Positions 36,181 through 46,282 of a stretch of DNA of 64,000 nt are shown here, one piece after another. The DNA is from Carboxylicivirga fragile. Lineage in GTDB: Bacteria > Bacteroidota > Bacteroidia > Bacteroidales > Marinilabiliaceae. Both the position numbers and the translations under genes were made by a program. Position 1 is the first letter of the stretch; each line of letters starts with the position of its first letter. The notes below the pieces were generated by a model, which did not search any database, was not told where the DNA came from, and saw only the letters and a list, made by a program, of their open reading frames with translations. The stretch is from the NCBI GenBank assembly GCA_025499625.1, contig JAFMVD010000005.1:1-64000 (forward strand). The letters are read 5' to 3'.

Positions 36181-36954
36181 ATGCCACTTTCAGAGGCTAA
36201 AAAAATATATTTTGCTTCAGATGTCCATCTGGGTGCTGCCGGAATAAAAGATCACCGCAGACATGAGATGCGCTTCGTTCAATGGTTAGATGCCATTAAG
36301 CAGGATGCTGAAGAAATCTATTTAATGGGTGATATATTCGATTTCTGGTTCGAATATAAGAAGGTGATCCCACGTGGTTTTACACGCTTTTTAGGTAAAC
36401 TCTCCGAAATTACAGACAGTGGTATTCCAGTGCATTTTTTCACGGGTAATCACGATATCTGGATATTCGATTATTTAAGTGAGGAATGTGGCGTTCAAGT
36501 ACATCGCGAGCCACAGATTAAAACCATTGAAGGTAAAACGTTTTACCTGGCTCACGGCGATGGACTAGGTGATTACGATAAGCATTATAACTTCCTTAAA
36601 TCAGTATTTACCAATAAATTTGCGCAATGGCTCTTTGCTATGGTTCATCCTAATATTGGTATTGGTGTAGCCGATTTTTGGTCGGGTAAGAGTAGAGAAA
36701 AAAACAATAAAACATACGGAAGCCATTACCTTGGTGATGATAAAGAATGGTCAGTTCTTTATGCTAAGGACGTGGCGAATGAGAATCAAATCGATTACTT
36801 TATTTTTGGTCACAGACATGTGGCTCGAACGGTCAGTGTGGGACCCAAGAGTCAGTTACTGTTTTTAGGCGATTGGATAAAACTGTTTTCCTACGCCGTT
36901 TTTAACGGGCATTCTGTGGAATTAAAGTATTTCGAACAAGAACAAAAAGTTTGA
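36181..36954 (+). CDS. lpxH: UDP-2,3-diacylglucosamine diphosphatase (LpxH-like)
   Basis: The 257-residue calcineurin-type phosphoesterase shows the full metal-site set: DVHLGAA, GDIFDFWFE, GNHDIW, AHGDGLG and FGHRH. This pattern, including FDFWFEY, matches Bacteroidota LpxH, which cleaves UDP-diacylglucosamine in lipid A synthesis at the inner face of the membrane. The KASIII-like gene follows after 18 bases. Confidence 0.9.
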   Translation: MPLSEAKKIYFASDVHLGAAGIKDHRRHEMRFVQWLDAIKQDAEEIYLMGDIFDFWFEYKKVIPRGFTRFLGKLSEITDSGIPVHFFTGNHDIWIFDYLSEECGVQVHREPQIKTIEGKTFYLAHGDGLGDYDKHYNFLKSVFTNKFAQWLFAMVHPNIGIGVADFWSGKSREKNNKTYGSHYLGDDKEWSVLYAKDVANENQIDYFIFGHRHVARTVSVGPKSQLLFLGDWIKLFSYAVFNGHSVELKYFEQEQKV

Positions 36955-36972
36955 TATAGAAAAGAATTAAAC

Positions 36973-38061
36973 ATGGAATCAAAAACAGGGATTTATGCTG
37001 TGGCAACCGGTTCAGGAAGTTACATTCCTCCCATTGTAGTTGAGAATATCGACTTTGCCGATAATCGTTTTTATAATGAAGATGGCACAGTCATTGAAAC
37101 TCCAGGAAAAGAAATTGTTGAGAAGTTTGAGTCGATCACCGACATAGCTCAACGTAGATGTGCCGAAAAAAATCATGTCACTTCAGATTTGGCCATGTTT
37201 GCAGGAAAAAAAGCTTTGGAACAAGCTAATTTTGATCCTGAAAAACTTGACTACATCATTGTAGCACACAATTTAGGAGACATGCGGCATGGTACCATTT
37301 ACCCTGATATTCTGCCAACATTAGCTTCGAGGGTTAAACATAAATTAGGCATTAAAAATCCTAAAACGGTTGCCTACGATATTACCTTCGGTTGCCCTGG
37401 TTGGACTCAAGCTATGATTCAAGCCAACTACTATATTAAATCAGGTGATGCCAAAAGTGCCTTGGTAATTGGGGCCGATACCTTAAGCCGTGCTATGGAG
37501 CCTCATGATCGCGACTCGATGATATTTGCCGATGGTGCAGGAGCTGTGTTGCTCGAAGCGCGTGAAAGTGATGAGCCGGTTGGCATTTTAAAACATGCTA
37601 CACAAACCGACACTGCTGAGCACATCGATTTATTAAGAATGGATGAGCCTTACAATCCTGAATTGAAAGGTGAGAATCTATTTTTAAAGATGTATGGTCG
37701 CCGCTTGTACAACTATGCACTTACTAACGTTCCGCAATTAGCAAAAGAGTGTCTTGACAAGAATGAGCTTCACCTCAGTGATGTTAAAAAAGTATTGATT
37801 CACCAGGCAAATGCCAAGATGGATGAAGCAATTCTGAAACGTTTATTCCGTTTGTATGGCGAGCGTAATGTTGATTATTCAGTTATGCCAATGACAATTG
37901 GAACCTTAGGAAATAGCAGTGTTGCAACGGTTCCAACGCTCTTCGATTTAATTCAACGAAACGAGTTGGAAGGACATGAATTAAACAGCGGTGATTATGT
38001 AATGATGACTTCGGTTGGGGCTGGTATGAATATCAATGCTTTTATGTATAAGATGCCGTAA
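36973..38061 (+). CDS. 3-oxoacyl-ACP synthase III (FabH-like)
   Basis: The 362-residue thiolase-fold enzyme carries the active Cys141 in ITFGCPGW, His in LIHQANAKM and Asn in TLGNSSVA, so the Cys-His-Asn triad is complete. The sequence around Cys differs from the CSGF of housekeeping FabH, placing it in the FabH-like side group common in this phylum. It probably condenses acyl chains for a specialised lipid; the exact product is unknown. Confidence 0.87.
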   Translation: MESKTGIYAVATGSGSYIPPIVVENIDFADNRFYNEDGTVIETPGKEIVEKFESITDIAQRRCAEKNHVTSDLAMFAGKKALEQANFDPEKLDYIIVAHNLGDMRHGTIYPDILPTLASRVKHKLGIKNPKTVAYDITFGCPGWTQAMIQANYYIKSGDAKSALVIGADTLSRAMEPHDRDSMIFADGAGAVLLEARESDEPVGILKHATQTDTAEHIDLLRMDEPYNPELKGENLFLKMYGRRLYNYALTNVPQLAKECLDKNELHLSDVKKVLIHQANAKMDEAILKRLFRLYGERNVDYSVMPMTIGTLGNSSVATVPTLFDLIQRNELEGHELNSGDYVMMTSVGAGMNINAFMYKMP

Positions 38062-38086
38062 CTGAAAAAATACGATACAACTAAGG

Positions 38087-38117
38087 GCAGTTTTCAACAT
38101 TGGGAACTGCTTTTTTT
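38087..38117 (+). terminator. terminator of the lpxH-fabH-like pair
   Basis: GCAGTT, a 12-base loop and AACTGC are followed by seven T residues, 26 bases after the stop codon. Confidence 0.88.
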
Positions 38118-38138
38118 ATACCTTAAAATTTATGAAAA

Positions 38139-39239
38139 TCATACCTTCCTATTTTTCCATTTCAGCGGTTTAAAGATGGGATAAATCAAGACTAACAACA
38201 TATAAAAAGGATAGAGCAATTGCCCAATCAATAATTCTTTAACGCAAATCGGATAGGCAAAATAACCATAAGCACTATTTAATAATCGTACATCAGCTAT
38301 CAGCTTTATTACAATCAATCCGAGCAAAAAAACGCTTATAGTAGGACTAATAAACGATCCAATGATTAAAGCAAATAAGCACAAATTCATAGCGAAAGTT
38401 AATACACCAATCTTTATAATATGCTTATCGGAGTATGACTTTGCTTTAGCCGCCCAGCGTGCTTTTTGTGAAAGCATCTGAGCAAAAGATTTTTGCACAC
38501 TACTATAAACAATGCTTTCTGGCGATTTCAAATAGTTAATTTTCATGTTGTAACGCTTAGCCTCTTCCAGTAAAAACATGTCATCGCCTGATGCAAGCTC
38601 AGTTTTTAGCTTAGCCTTTAAGTAGAATGCCTTTGTACAAGCCATGTTAGCCCCATTCATCATTATAGGCTTACCGCTAATAGCAGCTGCAGCACCACTT
38701 AGTTGTAGAGCTGCCATTTCCATTACTTGAAATTGACCCAACTTATTATTTGAAGAAAACAATTGGACTCCACCAATAATTAAATCAGCTTTTGTTTTCT
38801 GATAAAAATGACTGATAGTTTTAAGCCAATTAGGCTGCAGTATACAATCAGCATCACTCGTTACTAATAACTCATAATTTGCCTTTAAAGCACCCATTTT
38901 TAAGGCTTCTTTTTTACCATGCCTGGTATTATTAAGCAAATGAACAGTTACAGGTATTTTTGATTGATATTGCTTACAAATTAACTCCCCATTATCCTCC
39001 GAATGATCGTTTACCAAGATTAACTCCCAGTTGCCATAAGTTTGTGAAGCCAAAGAATCAAGCAATTGTTTCAGATTTGTTTCTTCATTTCGATAGGGAA
39101 TAATAACTGAAACCCTTACCTCTTCGATCGTAGTTTCAGCCTCAAATATTGGTTCATTCAACCATAATTTACGCCAATACTCCATCTGAAGAAGATAGGC
39201 CAATGACAAACCAATAACTGCGACTGTAGCTAATATCAT
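38139..39239 (-). CDS. family 2 glycosyltransferase with membrane helices
   Basis: The 366-residue GT-A enzyme has a short N-terminal helix. VSVIIPYRNEETNLKQLLDSL is followed by the metal-binding TSDADC (DxD-like) and the QKARW motif typical of processive or membrane GT2 enzymes. Three to four C-terminal membrane helices follow. The catalytic domain faces the cytosol. The acceptor is not predictable. Confidence 0.9.
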   Translation of the reverse strand: MILATVAVIGLSLAYLLQMEYWRKLWLNEPIFEAETTIEEVRVSVIIPYRNEETNLKQLLDSLASQTYGNWELILVNDHSEDNGELICKQYQSKIPVTVHLLNNTRHGKKEALKMGALKANYELLVTSDADCILQPNWLKTISHFYQKTKADLIIGGVQLFSSNNKLGQFQVMEMAALQLSGAAAAISGKPIMMNGANMACTKAFYLKAKLKTELASGDDMFLLEEAKRYNMKINYLKSPESIVYSSVQKSFAQMLSQKARWAAKAKSYSDKHIIKIGVLTFAMNLCLFALIIGSFISPTISVFLLGLIVIKLIADVRLLNSAYGYFAYPICVKELLIGQLLYPFYMLLVLIYPIFKPLKWKNRKV

Positions 39240-39276
39240 TATAAAATTGATGTGAAAAGAAATTCAGTTAAATGAA

Positions 39277-39316
39277 GAACGGTTCTTTATAGTGTTACAC
39301 CAATAAAGAACCGTTC
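39277..39316. terminator. strong 14-base-arm hairpin
   Basis: GAACGGTTCTTTAT (39277-39290) pairs perfectly with 39303-39316; a GTG/CAC pair inside the loop could extend the stem. It lies between the HU-SPOR gene and the glycosyltransferase gene, just upstream of the latter. A terminator or leader structure is possible, but T-runs are weak. Confidence 0.55.
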
Positions 39317-39331
39317 CCTAATCTTATCTAT

Positions 39332-39355
39332 TAAAAACTATCTCATTCTGATAGT
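39332..39355 (-). terminator. terminator of the HU-SPOR gene
   Basis: On the minus strand ACTATC, a 7-base loop and GATAGT run into a T5 tract, starting 10 bases after the stop codon. Confidence 0.75.
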
Positions 39356-39364
39356 ATCATACTT

Positions 39365-40429
39365 TTATTTACGCTTGGTTAAAATCCAACTTTCCATCTT
39401 ATGCTTCTCCAGCAACTCTTCTTGCTTAGTCTGTGCTTCGTATACTTTCGCAAATGATTCAATACTTATCAAAGTCATTGTGTTACTTTGAATAGCCATA
39501 CAATTCGCATATCCCATTCCACGTAACTTCGCCAAATATTTATCCGCATTATTCGTATCCTTGAAACTACCAACTATCAAATGGTGTGGCTTAGCATTAT
39601 TAACCACAGCTTTTGGAACAACCGTTTTTGTCTTTGCCTTTTCTACCTTTTTAGTTTCAGGGCCAGCAACAATACCATCTTCTTGTTTTGGTTTAGTAAC
39701 TACTTTTTTCTCTTTTACCTTAGGTATCACCTTCTCCGTTTTGGCAGGTTTTTTAACTTCCTCCTTCTTTTTGTGGAAAAACACAAAATAAACGGCCATA
39801 ACTGCCAAAGCAATTATGATAATTGCAAAAATGAATATAGATCGGTTTCGTTTGCTATTATCCTCTTCGATGTATGAATGTGAAGAAGAACTAGTACTTG
39901 TAGATTCTACCTTTTTAATAATCGGTTCTTTTGGCTTGTCTTCAACTTTTGTCGTCTCATTTTCAACCTCAACCAAAGGAGTTTCTTTCAGAATATCTAT
40001 CTCTTCAGTTTCCTCTGAAATACCTTCTTCTACCTCCTTAACATCCTCTGTTGAATCAGCATCAATATCCAATAAGGTATTTTCTGTTTTTTCCGATTCT
40101 TCTACACCATTAATATCATCGGCTTGAGAAAAACGCAAAATGCCAGAGGCATCTTTAGTAAACAAACCTAAACCTTGAATCTCATAGCGACCTTCCGAAT
40201 CAAGTTTTTCTTTTAAGGTGTCCACATAATTATCCACTAGTTTGTTGGCCTCTTCTTTCGAAACTTTGTCGTGTTCAACCACATGGTCGATCAACAAGCC
40301 ATCGTTGAAGCTCAAAAAATTATTGAATAAAATAGTAAAACCATTTTCCTTAGCAATAATGAATGCACCAAAGTTAGGAATGATAACCCGGTTATTCTCT
40401 TTAATTAAGGAGAGTATATGTTTTTCCAT
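39365..40429 (-). CDS. HU-like domain plus SPOR domain membrane protein
   Basis: The 354-residue protein begins with a prokaryotic CCDC81/HU-like domain (about 1-100, NNRVIIPNFGAFII). A long acidic, Glu-rich linker, one membrane helix (about 198-220) and a Lys-rich stretch follow. A SPOR domain ends the protein (about 280-354, HLIVGSFKDTNNADKYLAKLRGMGY). SPOR binds denuded peptidoglycan at division sites, so the protein may link an intracellular DNA- or partner-binding domain to the septal wall. Confidence 0.88.
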   Translation of the reverse strand: MEKHILSLIKENNRVIIPNFGAFIIAKENGFTILFNNFLSFNDGLLIDHVVEHDKVSKEEANKLVDNYVDTLKEKLDSEGRYEIQGLGLFTKDASGILRFSQADDINGVEESEKTENTLLDIDADSTEDVKEVEEGISEETEEIDILKETPLVEVENETTKVEDKPKEPIIKKVESTSTSSSSHSYIEEDNSKRNRSIFIFAIIIIALAVMAVYFVFFHKKKEEVKKPAKTEKVIPKVKEKKVVTKPKQEDGIVAGPETKKVEKAKTKTVVPKAVVNNAKPHHLIVGSFKDTNNADKYLAKLRGMGYANCMAIQSNTMTLISIESFAKVYEAQTKQEELLEKHKMESWILTKRK

Positions 40430-40516
40430 GCTCTTTACTAGATCAGGTTAGCAATTAGTATTCAAGGCTTAAAGATAATCAGATTTCTAATAAAGAAGTA
40501 AACCTTGCTTCTATTT

Positions 40517-41494
40517 TTACACTTTTCCATCCGAATATCGTCTTTTACCATATGAATTTGTGGAAAGAATGATGGTGCCAAGAAGTGCAGGAACAACCAC
40601 ATTGATCAACCAAAGGGAAAAAATAGCCAATAAAATTAAGGGCATTTGTGCCTCATAATGATTGAAAACAAAAAGAGATACGCTTCCGCGAATGCCCAAA
40701 TCTGCCAGAAAAAATGATGGTATGAGCGTTATGAACAAAAAGTAGATTGGACTATATAAGATAAAATCAAAGAAATGTATGTCTAACCCAAATAACTTAA
40801 AGCATACAAACAATTGAAAATTATAAATTAAATACCTCAAACTGGTCCAAAAAAAGGCTTTTGACCAAACCAATAATCGAAGCTTTTTTAATTTTAAAAT
40901 CCAATAACGCACTTTTGAGTTTCTAAAAATAAATCGTTTAAAAATTACAAACAATATGACTATAACGCTTATCAACAAAGCAAAGTAAATTCGGTTGTCA
41001 GTAAATAATTTGATATTATCTAAGCGAATCAAATTCGCTTGAAAAAAAATCAGAACCAGAATCCCAAACAAAAAAATGATCATGTTTTGAATCATTCCAC
41101 CAACGGTGGTCATTATAACAGCATTTAAGCGATGTTCCTTTGGAAGTAGCACCATTCTGCCTCCAGGTTCGGCTAATCGTGCAGGTGAACCAATTGCAGA
41201 TAAACAGCCTGCCAAATATTGACGAATAGCTTTAGTAATATCGAGTTTAAGGTAAGGTGCTATAAGTACCTGCCACTGCTTAGATGCAGTAAACACATTA
41301 AACACAAATAGTACGGTTAGCAGACCAAGGTACCAAAAATTAAGATTCTTATACGAAAGTACATTACCCAACGTAGACCAATGCTCGAAATGAAGCAGGC
41401 GTATGGCAATAAAAGCATACGCCAATAGTGCCAAGATAATTATTACTAAACGATTAAATAGTGCTTTGTTCAAGTTTAGTTTCGGCATTACCAT
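40517..41494 (-). CDS. flippase-like integral membrane protein (UPF0104/LPG synthase TM family)
   Basis: The protein is about 326 residues with eight or so membrane helices and a conserved GGRMVLLPKEHR-type cytosolic loop. Its start is uncertain: I chose the Met at 41494; Met at 41488 and an earlier one at 41524 are alternatives. It overlaps the preceding paralogue by about 41 bases, so the pair is surely co-transcribed. Proteins of this family are proposed to move lipid-linked or polar lipids across membranes. Confidence 0.8.
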   Translation of the reverse strand: MVMPKLNLNKALFNRLVIIILALLAYAFIAIRLLHFEHWSTLGNVLSYKNLNFWYLGLLTVLFVFNVFTASKQWQVLIAPYLKLDITKAIRQYLAGCLSAIGSPARLAEPGGRMVLLPKEHRLNAVIMTTVGGMIQNMIIFLFGILVLIFFQANLIRLDNIKLFTDNRIYFALLISVIVILFVIFKRFIFRNSKVRYWILKLKKLRLLVWSKAFFWTSLRYLIYNFQLFVCFKLFGLDIHFFDFILYSPIYFLFITLIPSFFLADLGIRGSVSLFVFNHYEAQMPLILLAIFSLWLINVVVPALLGTIILSTNSYGKRRYSDGKV

Positions 41495-42470
41495 TCGATT
41501 TATTGAGAATAGGCAACATAACAAAAGCTAATAATCCAACCACAATAATCATGGCATTTTGCGCGGCATGAACAACCAAAGCAAAGATACCAGCTTCATG
41601 CGCATCAACGCCATAAAGTTTTAAAGTAGCAATCACCATAAAGTGCCAGGGGCCAATGCCACCTTGAACCGGTGCCAGCATGCCCAAACTTCCGGTAAGC
41701 AATATGGTTATTCCTGCATGTATTGTCAACGAAGCGGTTGATTCCATACTAAAGAAACAAACGTAAATCATTAAAAAGTACATCAGCCATATGAAAATAG
41801 TATGAAAGACAAATGCAGGCTTATTTTTTATTTTGCGTATCGATCCTAAACCATCAGCAAATTTTAACCACAAACTCTTGACTTGTTTAAGCATCTTTAA
41901 TTGATCAGAGAATTTGAAGAAGACAAAAATGACAATACCAATCGATATTAATAAGCCATAAAAAATCGGAGACGAAAGAACTGTTGCAAAGGAATCTATA
42001 TTAAGATATTCACCAAAAAAATAAGTGATCAAATCAAATTGTAAAACCAAAACTGATAATGCGATTAATCCCAGTACAAAAACATCAACCAAGCGTTCAG
42101 CAACAACAGTACCAATAACACGAGTAAATGACATTTTTTCGTACTTGCTCAATACGCCACACCGCGATACTTCACCCATGCGAGGAAAAACCAAATTTGC
42201 GAGATACCCCGTCATTACGACCCAAAATGTATTATTAAACCTCGGCTTTTTCTCAACTGGCTCTAACAACAATTGCCAACGCATTGCCCTACTCACGTGA
42301 CTTAGAATTCCAAGAATAATGGATAAACCTACCCAAAAGAAGTTCATATCATTTCGAAGAACATCAGCTATTTCATCCGCTTTTTGGTCTTTGTATAAAT
42401 GCCAGATTATGAGAATTCCAAAAACGGGGAATAAAACATATTGTATCGTTTTGGAAAGGAGCTTCTTCAA
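41454..42470 (-). CDS. flippase-like integral membrane protein (UPF0104/LPG synthase TM family)
   Basis: The 338-residue multi-helix protein has the family motifs SHVSRAMRWQLLLEP near residue 60, GYLANLVFPRMGEVSRC near 90, and GGIGPWHFMV near 270. It is the first of two tandem members, the second being more divergent. No aminoacyl-transferase domain is attached, so it is not a full MprF. Substrate unknown. Confidence 0.85.
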   Translation of the reverse strand: MKKLLSKTIQYVLFPVFGILIIWHLYKDQKADEIADVLRNDMNFFWVGLSIILGILSHVSRAMRWQLLLEPVEKKPRFNNTFWVVMTGYLANLVFPRMGEVSRCGVLSKYEKMSFTRVIGTVVAERLVDVFVLGLIALSVLVLQFDLITYFFGEYLNIDSFATVLSSPIFYGLLISIGIVIFVFFKFSDQLKMLKQVKSLWLKFADGLGSIRKIKNKPAFVFHTIFIWLMYFLMIYVCFFSMESTASLTIHAGITILLTGSLGMLAPVQGGIGPWHFMVIATLKLYGVDAHEAGIFALVVHAAQNAMIIVVGLLAFVMLPILNKSNGNAETKLEQSTI

Positions 42471-42643
42471 AATTGATCGAATTTAAAAAATTAGGTACCT
42501 TCATAAGCGCGCAATAACTTTTGATTACATACCTTTGCGGCCAATTAAAGCGCCGCAAGATAACAAAATGTTTTGCACAGGCCAAAGGCTTAACACGGCC
42601 TTCATCAGGCTAAATGAGGCAAAATAAAACAGATGACAGAGAC

Positions 42644-43420
42644 ATGGTAAAAGCAAAAAAGCATCTTGGACAACATTTTCTTACAGACCTTAGTATTGCT
42701 GAGCGCATTGCTGAAAGCCTATCTGTATCGCAAAACCAAGTTGTGGAAGTTGGACCAGGAACGGGGGTACTAACACAATACCTCGTCAAGCGACCAAACA
42801 TCGACCTTAAGGTTGTTGAACTAGATATCGAATCAGTTGAATACCTAACTGCGCATTATCCCGAATTGGATCAACGTATACTCTACAAGGATTTTCTGAA
42901 GATGGATATGGGTGATTTGTTTAAAACACCTTTTTCTCTGATTGGTAATTTTCCATATAATATATCTGGCCCTCTGTTTTTCAAAGTTTTCGAAAACCGT
43001 AATCAAATTCCGGAGGTAGTGGGAATGTTACAAAAAGAAGTAGCCGAGCGTATTGCTTCTGGTCCGGGCTCAAAAGTTTATGGTGTATTAAGTGTTTTAT
43101 TGCAGGCCTTTTATGATATTGAATATTTATTTACGGTTGAGCCACATGTATTTAATCCTCCTCCAAAAGTAAGATCAGGAGTTATTCGATTGATACGTAA
43201 GGATAATGAAACCATCGATTGTAATGAGAAACTTTTTGTACAAGTGGTAAAAGCTATTTTTCACCATCGCCGTAAAGCCATTCGTAATTCGATTAAAGTA
43301 ATCGATTTTAATCGCGAAGCCATAGCAGATCATGTGTATTTAACACGTCGACCGGAGCAAATGAGTGTGGATGACTTTATCGAACTCACAAAAATGATTG
43401 AATCCAATCCGAACGTATAA
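42644..43420 (+). CDS. rsmA: 16S rRNA dimethyladenosine transferase (KsgA/RsmA)
   Basis: The protein dimethylates two adenosines near the 3' end of 16S rRNA. It is 258 residues from the ATG at 42644, giving the usual MVKAKKHLGQHFLTD opening; an ATG ten codons upstream is less likely. SAM-binding EVGPGTGVLT and the catalytic NFPYNIS motif are intact. It is separated from the divergent flippase-like gene by a spacer with no clear box, and is followed after 25 bases by mgtE. Confidence 0.95.
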   Translation: MVKAKKHLGQHFLTDLSIAERIAESLSVSQNQVVEVGPGTGVLTQYLVKRPNIDLKVVELDIESVEYLTAHYPELDQRILYKDFLKMDMGDLFKTPFSLIGNFPYNISGPLFFKVFENRNQIPEVVGMLQKEVAERIASGPGSKVYGVLSVLLQAFYDIEYLFTVEPHVFNPPPKVRSGVIRLIRKDNETIDCNEKLFVQVVKAIFHHRRKAIRNSIKVIDFNREAIADHVYLTRRPEQMSVDDFIELTKMIESNPNV

Positions 43421-43445
43421 ATGAACCCATAATAATTTCAGCAAT

Positions 43446-44816
43446 ATGGTAAATTTTGAATTAACCAGAGAGTATCTCGAAAACTTGCACGAACTTATCC
43501 AAGCAAAGGATGAAGAGGCTTTATCTGCCTTATTGCAAGATTTACACCCTGCAGATATTGCTGAAATATATGAAGAATTAACCATTGAAGAAGCCAAGTT
43601 CATCTACTTTCTTATTGACGATGATACGGCTGCCGATGTTCTAACTGAATTAGAAGAAGACGATCGTAAAAAGTTCCTGGAAAGTCTTCCGAGTGAAGTT
43701 ATCGCTAAACGTTTCATCGATAATATGGATTCCGATGATGCGGCAGATGTAATCGGTGAAATGGATGATAAACGTCAACAAGAAATACTTTCACATCTTG
43801 ATGATGTTTCCACTGCTGGAGATATTGCTGACCTTCTTAACTACGACGAAGATACGGCGGGTGGATTGATGGCCAAAGAACTTATCAAGGTTAAAGAAAA
43901 TTGGAACATACCAACCTGTTTGCGAAGCATGCGTCGTCAGGCAGAAGAGATTGATGAGGTATATTACGTATATGTTGTTGATAGTGATGGTTTGTTAAAA
44001 GGGACGCTCTCATTAAAGCGCATGTTGTTAAGCCCGGTTGATTCCATTGTAAAAGACATCTACAATTCAGATGTGATCTCGGTTAAAGTCGATGTTGATG
44101 GTGAAGATGTTAGTAACATCATGGACAAATATGATTTGGTGGCTTTACCGGTTATCGATTCTGTGGGGCGTCTTGTTGGAAGAATTACCATTGATGATGT
44201 GGTCGACGTTATTCGTGAAGAAGCCGAAAAAGATTACCAATTGGCTTCTGGTATTACCAACGATGTTGAAGCTTCTGACGGCGTATTCGTTCATACAAGA
44301 GCACGTATTCCTTGGTTGCTAATTGGATTATTTGGTGGAATATTAGGTTCTCGTGTGGTTGGAGGCTTTGTTGGTATCTTAGATGAACATCCTGAATTAG
44401 CCTTTTTTATGGGTCTGATTGCTGCGATGGGTGGTAATGTGGGAATTCAATCATCTGCAATCGTCGTACAATCTCTTGCTTCGGGTAATCTTGGATTAGA
44501 CACTACTTGGTCTAAACTATTCAAAGAGTTGTTCATTGCTTTACTCAATGCAACCATTCTTTCGGCACTTATATTTATTTATAATATGGCCGTAGGAGCC
44601 GATATGGCCTTAGTAATAACAGTGACTGCAGCCATGTTCTCGGTTGTTATATTTGCCAGCTTATTTGGCACCTTTGTACCACTCTTATTAAACCGCTTAA
44701 AAATTGATCCAGCAGTAGCTACGGGTCCCTTCGTGACTACTCTAAACGACATCATTGGCATGTTTATGTACCTTACCATTGGTAGTATTTTCTTTGCCAT
44801 GTTCAACGGCTTATAA
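43446..44816 (+). CDS. mgtE: MgtE family magnesium transporter
   Basis: The 456-residue protein has the full architecture: an N-terminal acidic helical domain (about 1-130), two CBS domains (about 135-255) that sense Mg, a plug helix and five membrane helices (about 285-455). The pore motif DPAVATGPFVTTLNDIIG is present. Likely co-transcribed with rsmA. Confidence 0.95.
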   Translation: MVNFELTREYLENLHELIQAKDEEALSALLQDLHPADIAEIYEELTIEEAKFIYFLIDDDTAADVLTELEEDDRKKFLESLPSEVIAKRFIDNMDSDDAADVIGEMDDKRQQEILSHLDDVSTAGDIADLLNYDEDTAGGLMAKELIKVKENWNIPTCLRSMRRQAEEIDEVYYVYVVDSDGLLKGTLSLKRMLLSPVDSIVKDIYNSDVISVKVDVDGEDVSNIMDKYDLVALPVIDSVGRLVGRITIDDVVDVIREEAEKDYQLASGITNDVEASDGVFVHTRARIPWLLIGLFGGILGSRVVGGFVGILDEHPELAFFMGLIAAMGGNVGIQSSAIVVQSLASGNLGLDTTWSKLFKELFIALLNATILSALIFIYNMAVGADMALVITVTAAMFSVVIFASLFGTFVPLLLNRLKIDPAVATGPFVTTLNDIIGMFMYLTIGSIFFAMFNGL

Positions 44817-44895
44817 ACAGGTACATAAAAATGGTATTTTAACCATTTGTACGTTGCACTGTTATTATCTAAAGTAATAACCTTATAGAAACAGT

Positions 44896-45495
44896 ATGAA
44901 TGAAATGTGGAATACCCGTTTCAAGGAAGAAACGTTCTTTTATGGTCAGCAAGTTAATGAAGTGCTAAAAGAATTTCTTCTTCGTGAAAAACCTGGCAAA
45001 ATACTATTACCAGGTGAGGGTGAAGGTAGAAATGCTGTATACGCGGCAAAATTAGGATGGCAAGTAACGGCCATTGATTTTAGTGAAGAAGGTAAATTTA
45101 AAGCCGAAAAATTAGCTAAGCAAAACCAAGTTGAAATAAACTATATCGTTCAGGATGTAAGTACTTATGAAGCTCCTAGTAACTTCTACGACTGCATTGC
45201 TTGTGTTTTCCTTCACATGCCACTTGATTCCTTTTTTGAAATGATTAAGCAATTAACAAAGAGTTTAAAACCAAATGGTAAACTATTTATAGTTGGTTTT
45301 CATACAACACAATTAGCTTATAAAAGTGGCGGGCCAAAAAATATAGATTGGCTCTATTCTCAGTCCAGCTTTGAAAATAGTTTGAAGGGTTTTAATATCA
45401 TAAATAATTCAAGTTTCACCACTAAACTAAATGAGGGTGAAGGCCATTTAGGAGAAGCCGCAATTCATATTTTTGAAGGTCAGAAAATAGATTAA
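44896..45495 (+). CDS. class I SAM-dependent methyltransferase
   Basis: The 199-residue protein has the nucleotide motif LLPGEGEGRNAVYAAKLGWQVTAIDFSEEG, typical of TehB/thiopurine methyltransferase-like enzymes, and a second motif, YDCIACVF. No substrate domain helps define the target. Cytosolic, with no signal peptide. Confidence 0.88.
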   Translation: MNEMWNTRFKEETFFYGQQVNEVLKEFLLREKPGKILLPGEGEGRNAVYAAKLGWQVTAIDFSEEGKFKAEKLAKQNQVEINYIVQDVSTYEAPSNFYDCIACVFLHMPLDSFFEMIKQLTKSLKPNGKLFIVGFHTTQLAYKSGGPKNIDWLYSQSSFENSLKGFNIINNSSFTTKLNEGEGHLGEAAIHIFEGQKID

Positions 45496-45558
45496 GAATG
45501 TAAATATTTTTTGCACGATATTTGGTTGTAAGATTACCTAACACTAATTAAATAACTT

Positions 45559-46266
45559 ATGAAACGTATTATTTCAATTGCTTCGCTATTATTGATTTTA
45601 TTACCAATTATTGCTCAAGTTGGTACGAAAAACTTTATCGATCAGCCTTATATTGAGATTAATGGTAAAGCTGAAATGGAAATCGTTCCGGATATGATAT
45701 ATTTGAAAGTTGTCATCAGCGAAAAAGATAATAAAGCCAAAACATCACTTGAAAAACTAGAGCAAGATATGCTTAAGTCATTAAAAAATATTGGTTTAAA
45801 TATGAAGGATGATGTTTCTGTAATTGATTTTACAAGTAATTTTAAATCTTACTGGCATAAAAAATCAGACATCTATTCATCGAAAGAATTTGAACTAATT
45901 GCGCATGATGGGGAGACTGTTGCGAAAATATTCACAGAACTGGAAAAATTGAATATCTCCAATATTACCATTGCCAAACTTGACCATTCTAAAATAGAAG
46001 AATACCGACAGGAAGTAAAAGTAAACGCAGCCAAGGCAGCCAAAAATAAAGCTTCGAAATTACTTGAAGCTGTTGGTCAAAGGGCAGGTAAAGTTATTTA
46101 CATGCAAGAGAATAGAAATTACTATGCTGCTCGAACTAATAACATGGAAGCCAATATGCTAATGAAGGTTAGTAGCGATAGTAATTTTAAAACTAACAAT
46201 GTAATTGTAGAGTTTCAAAAGCTAAAACTGGAATACGAAATAATGGCTCGATTTATTATAGAATAA
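45559..46266 (+). CDS. SIMPL (DUF541) domain exported protein
   Basis: The 235-residue protein has a signal peptide ending in IIAQ. It is followed by the SIMPL opening YIEINGKAEMEIVPDMIYLKVVI and the later AKAAKNKASKLLEAVGQRAGKVI. The family forms periplasmic or outer-membrane-associated oligomers of uncertain role. Monocistronic, convergent with the Na/Pi gene. Confidence 0.88.
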   Translation: MKRIISIASLLLILLPIIAQVGTKNFIDQPYIEINGKAEMEIVPDMIYLKVVISEKDNKAKTSLEKLEQDMLKSLKNIGLNMKDDVSVIDFTSNFKSYWHKKSDIYSSKEFELIAHDGETVAKIFTELEKLNISNITIAKLDHSKIEEYRQEVKVNAAKAAKNKASKLLEAVGQRAGKVIYMQENRNYYAARTNNMEANMLMKVSSDSNFKTNNVIVEFQKLKLEYEIMARFIIE

Positions 46267-46282
46267 GCCACTACATTATAAC

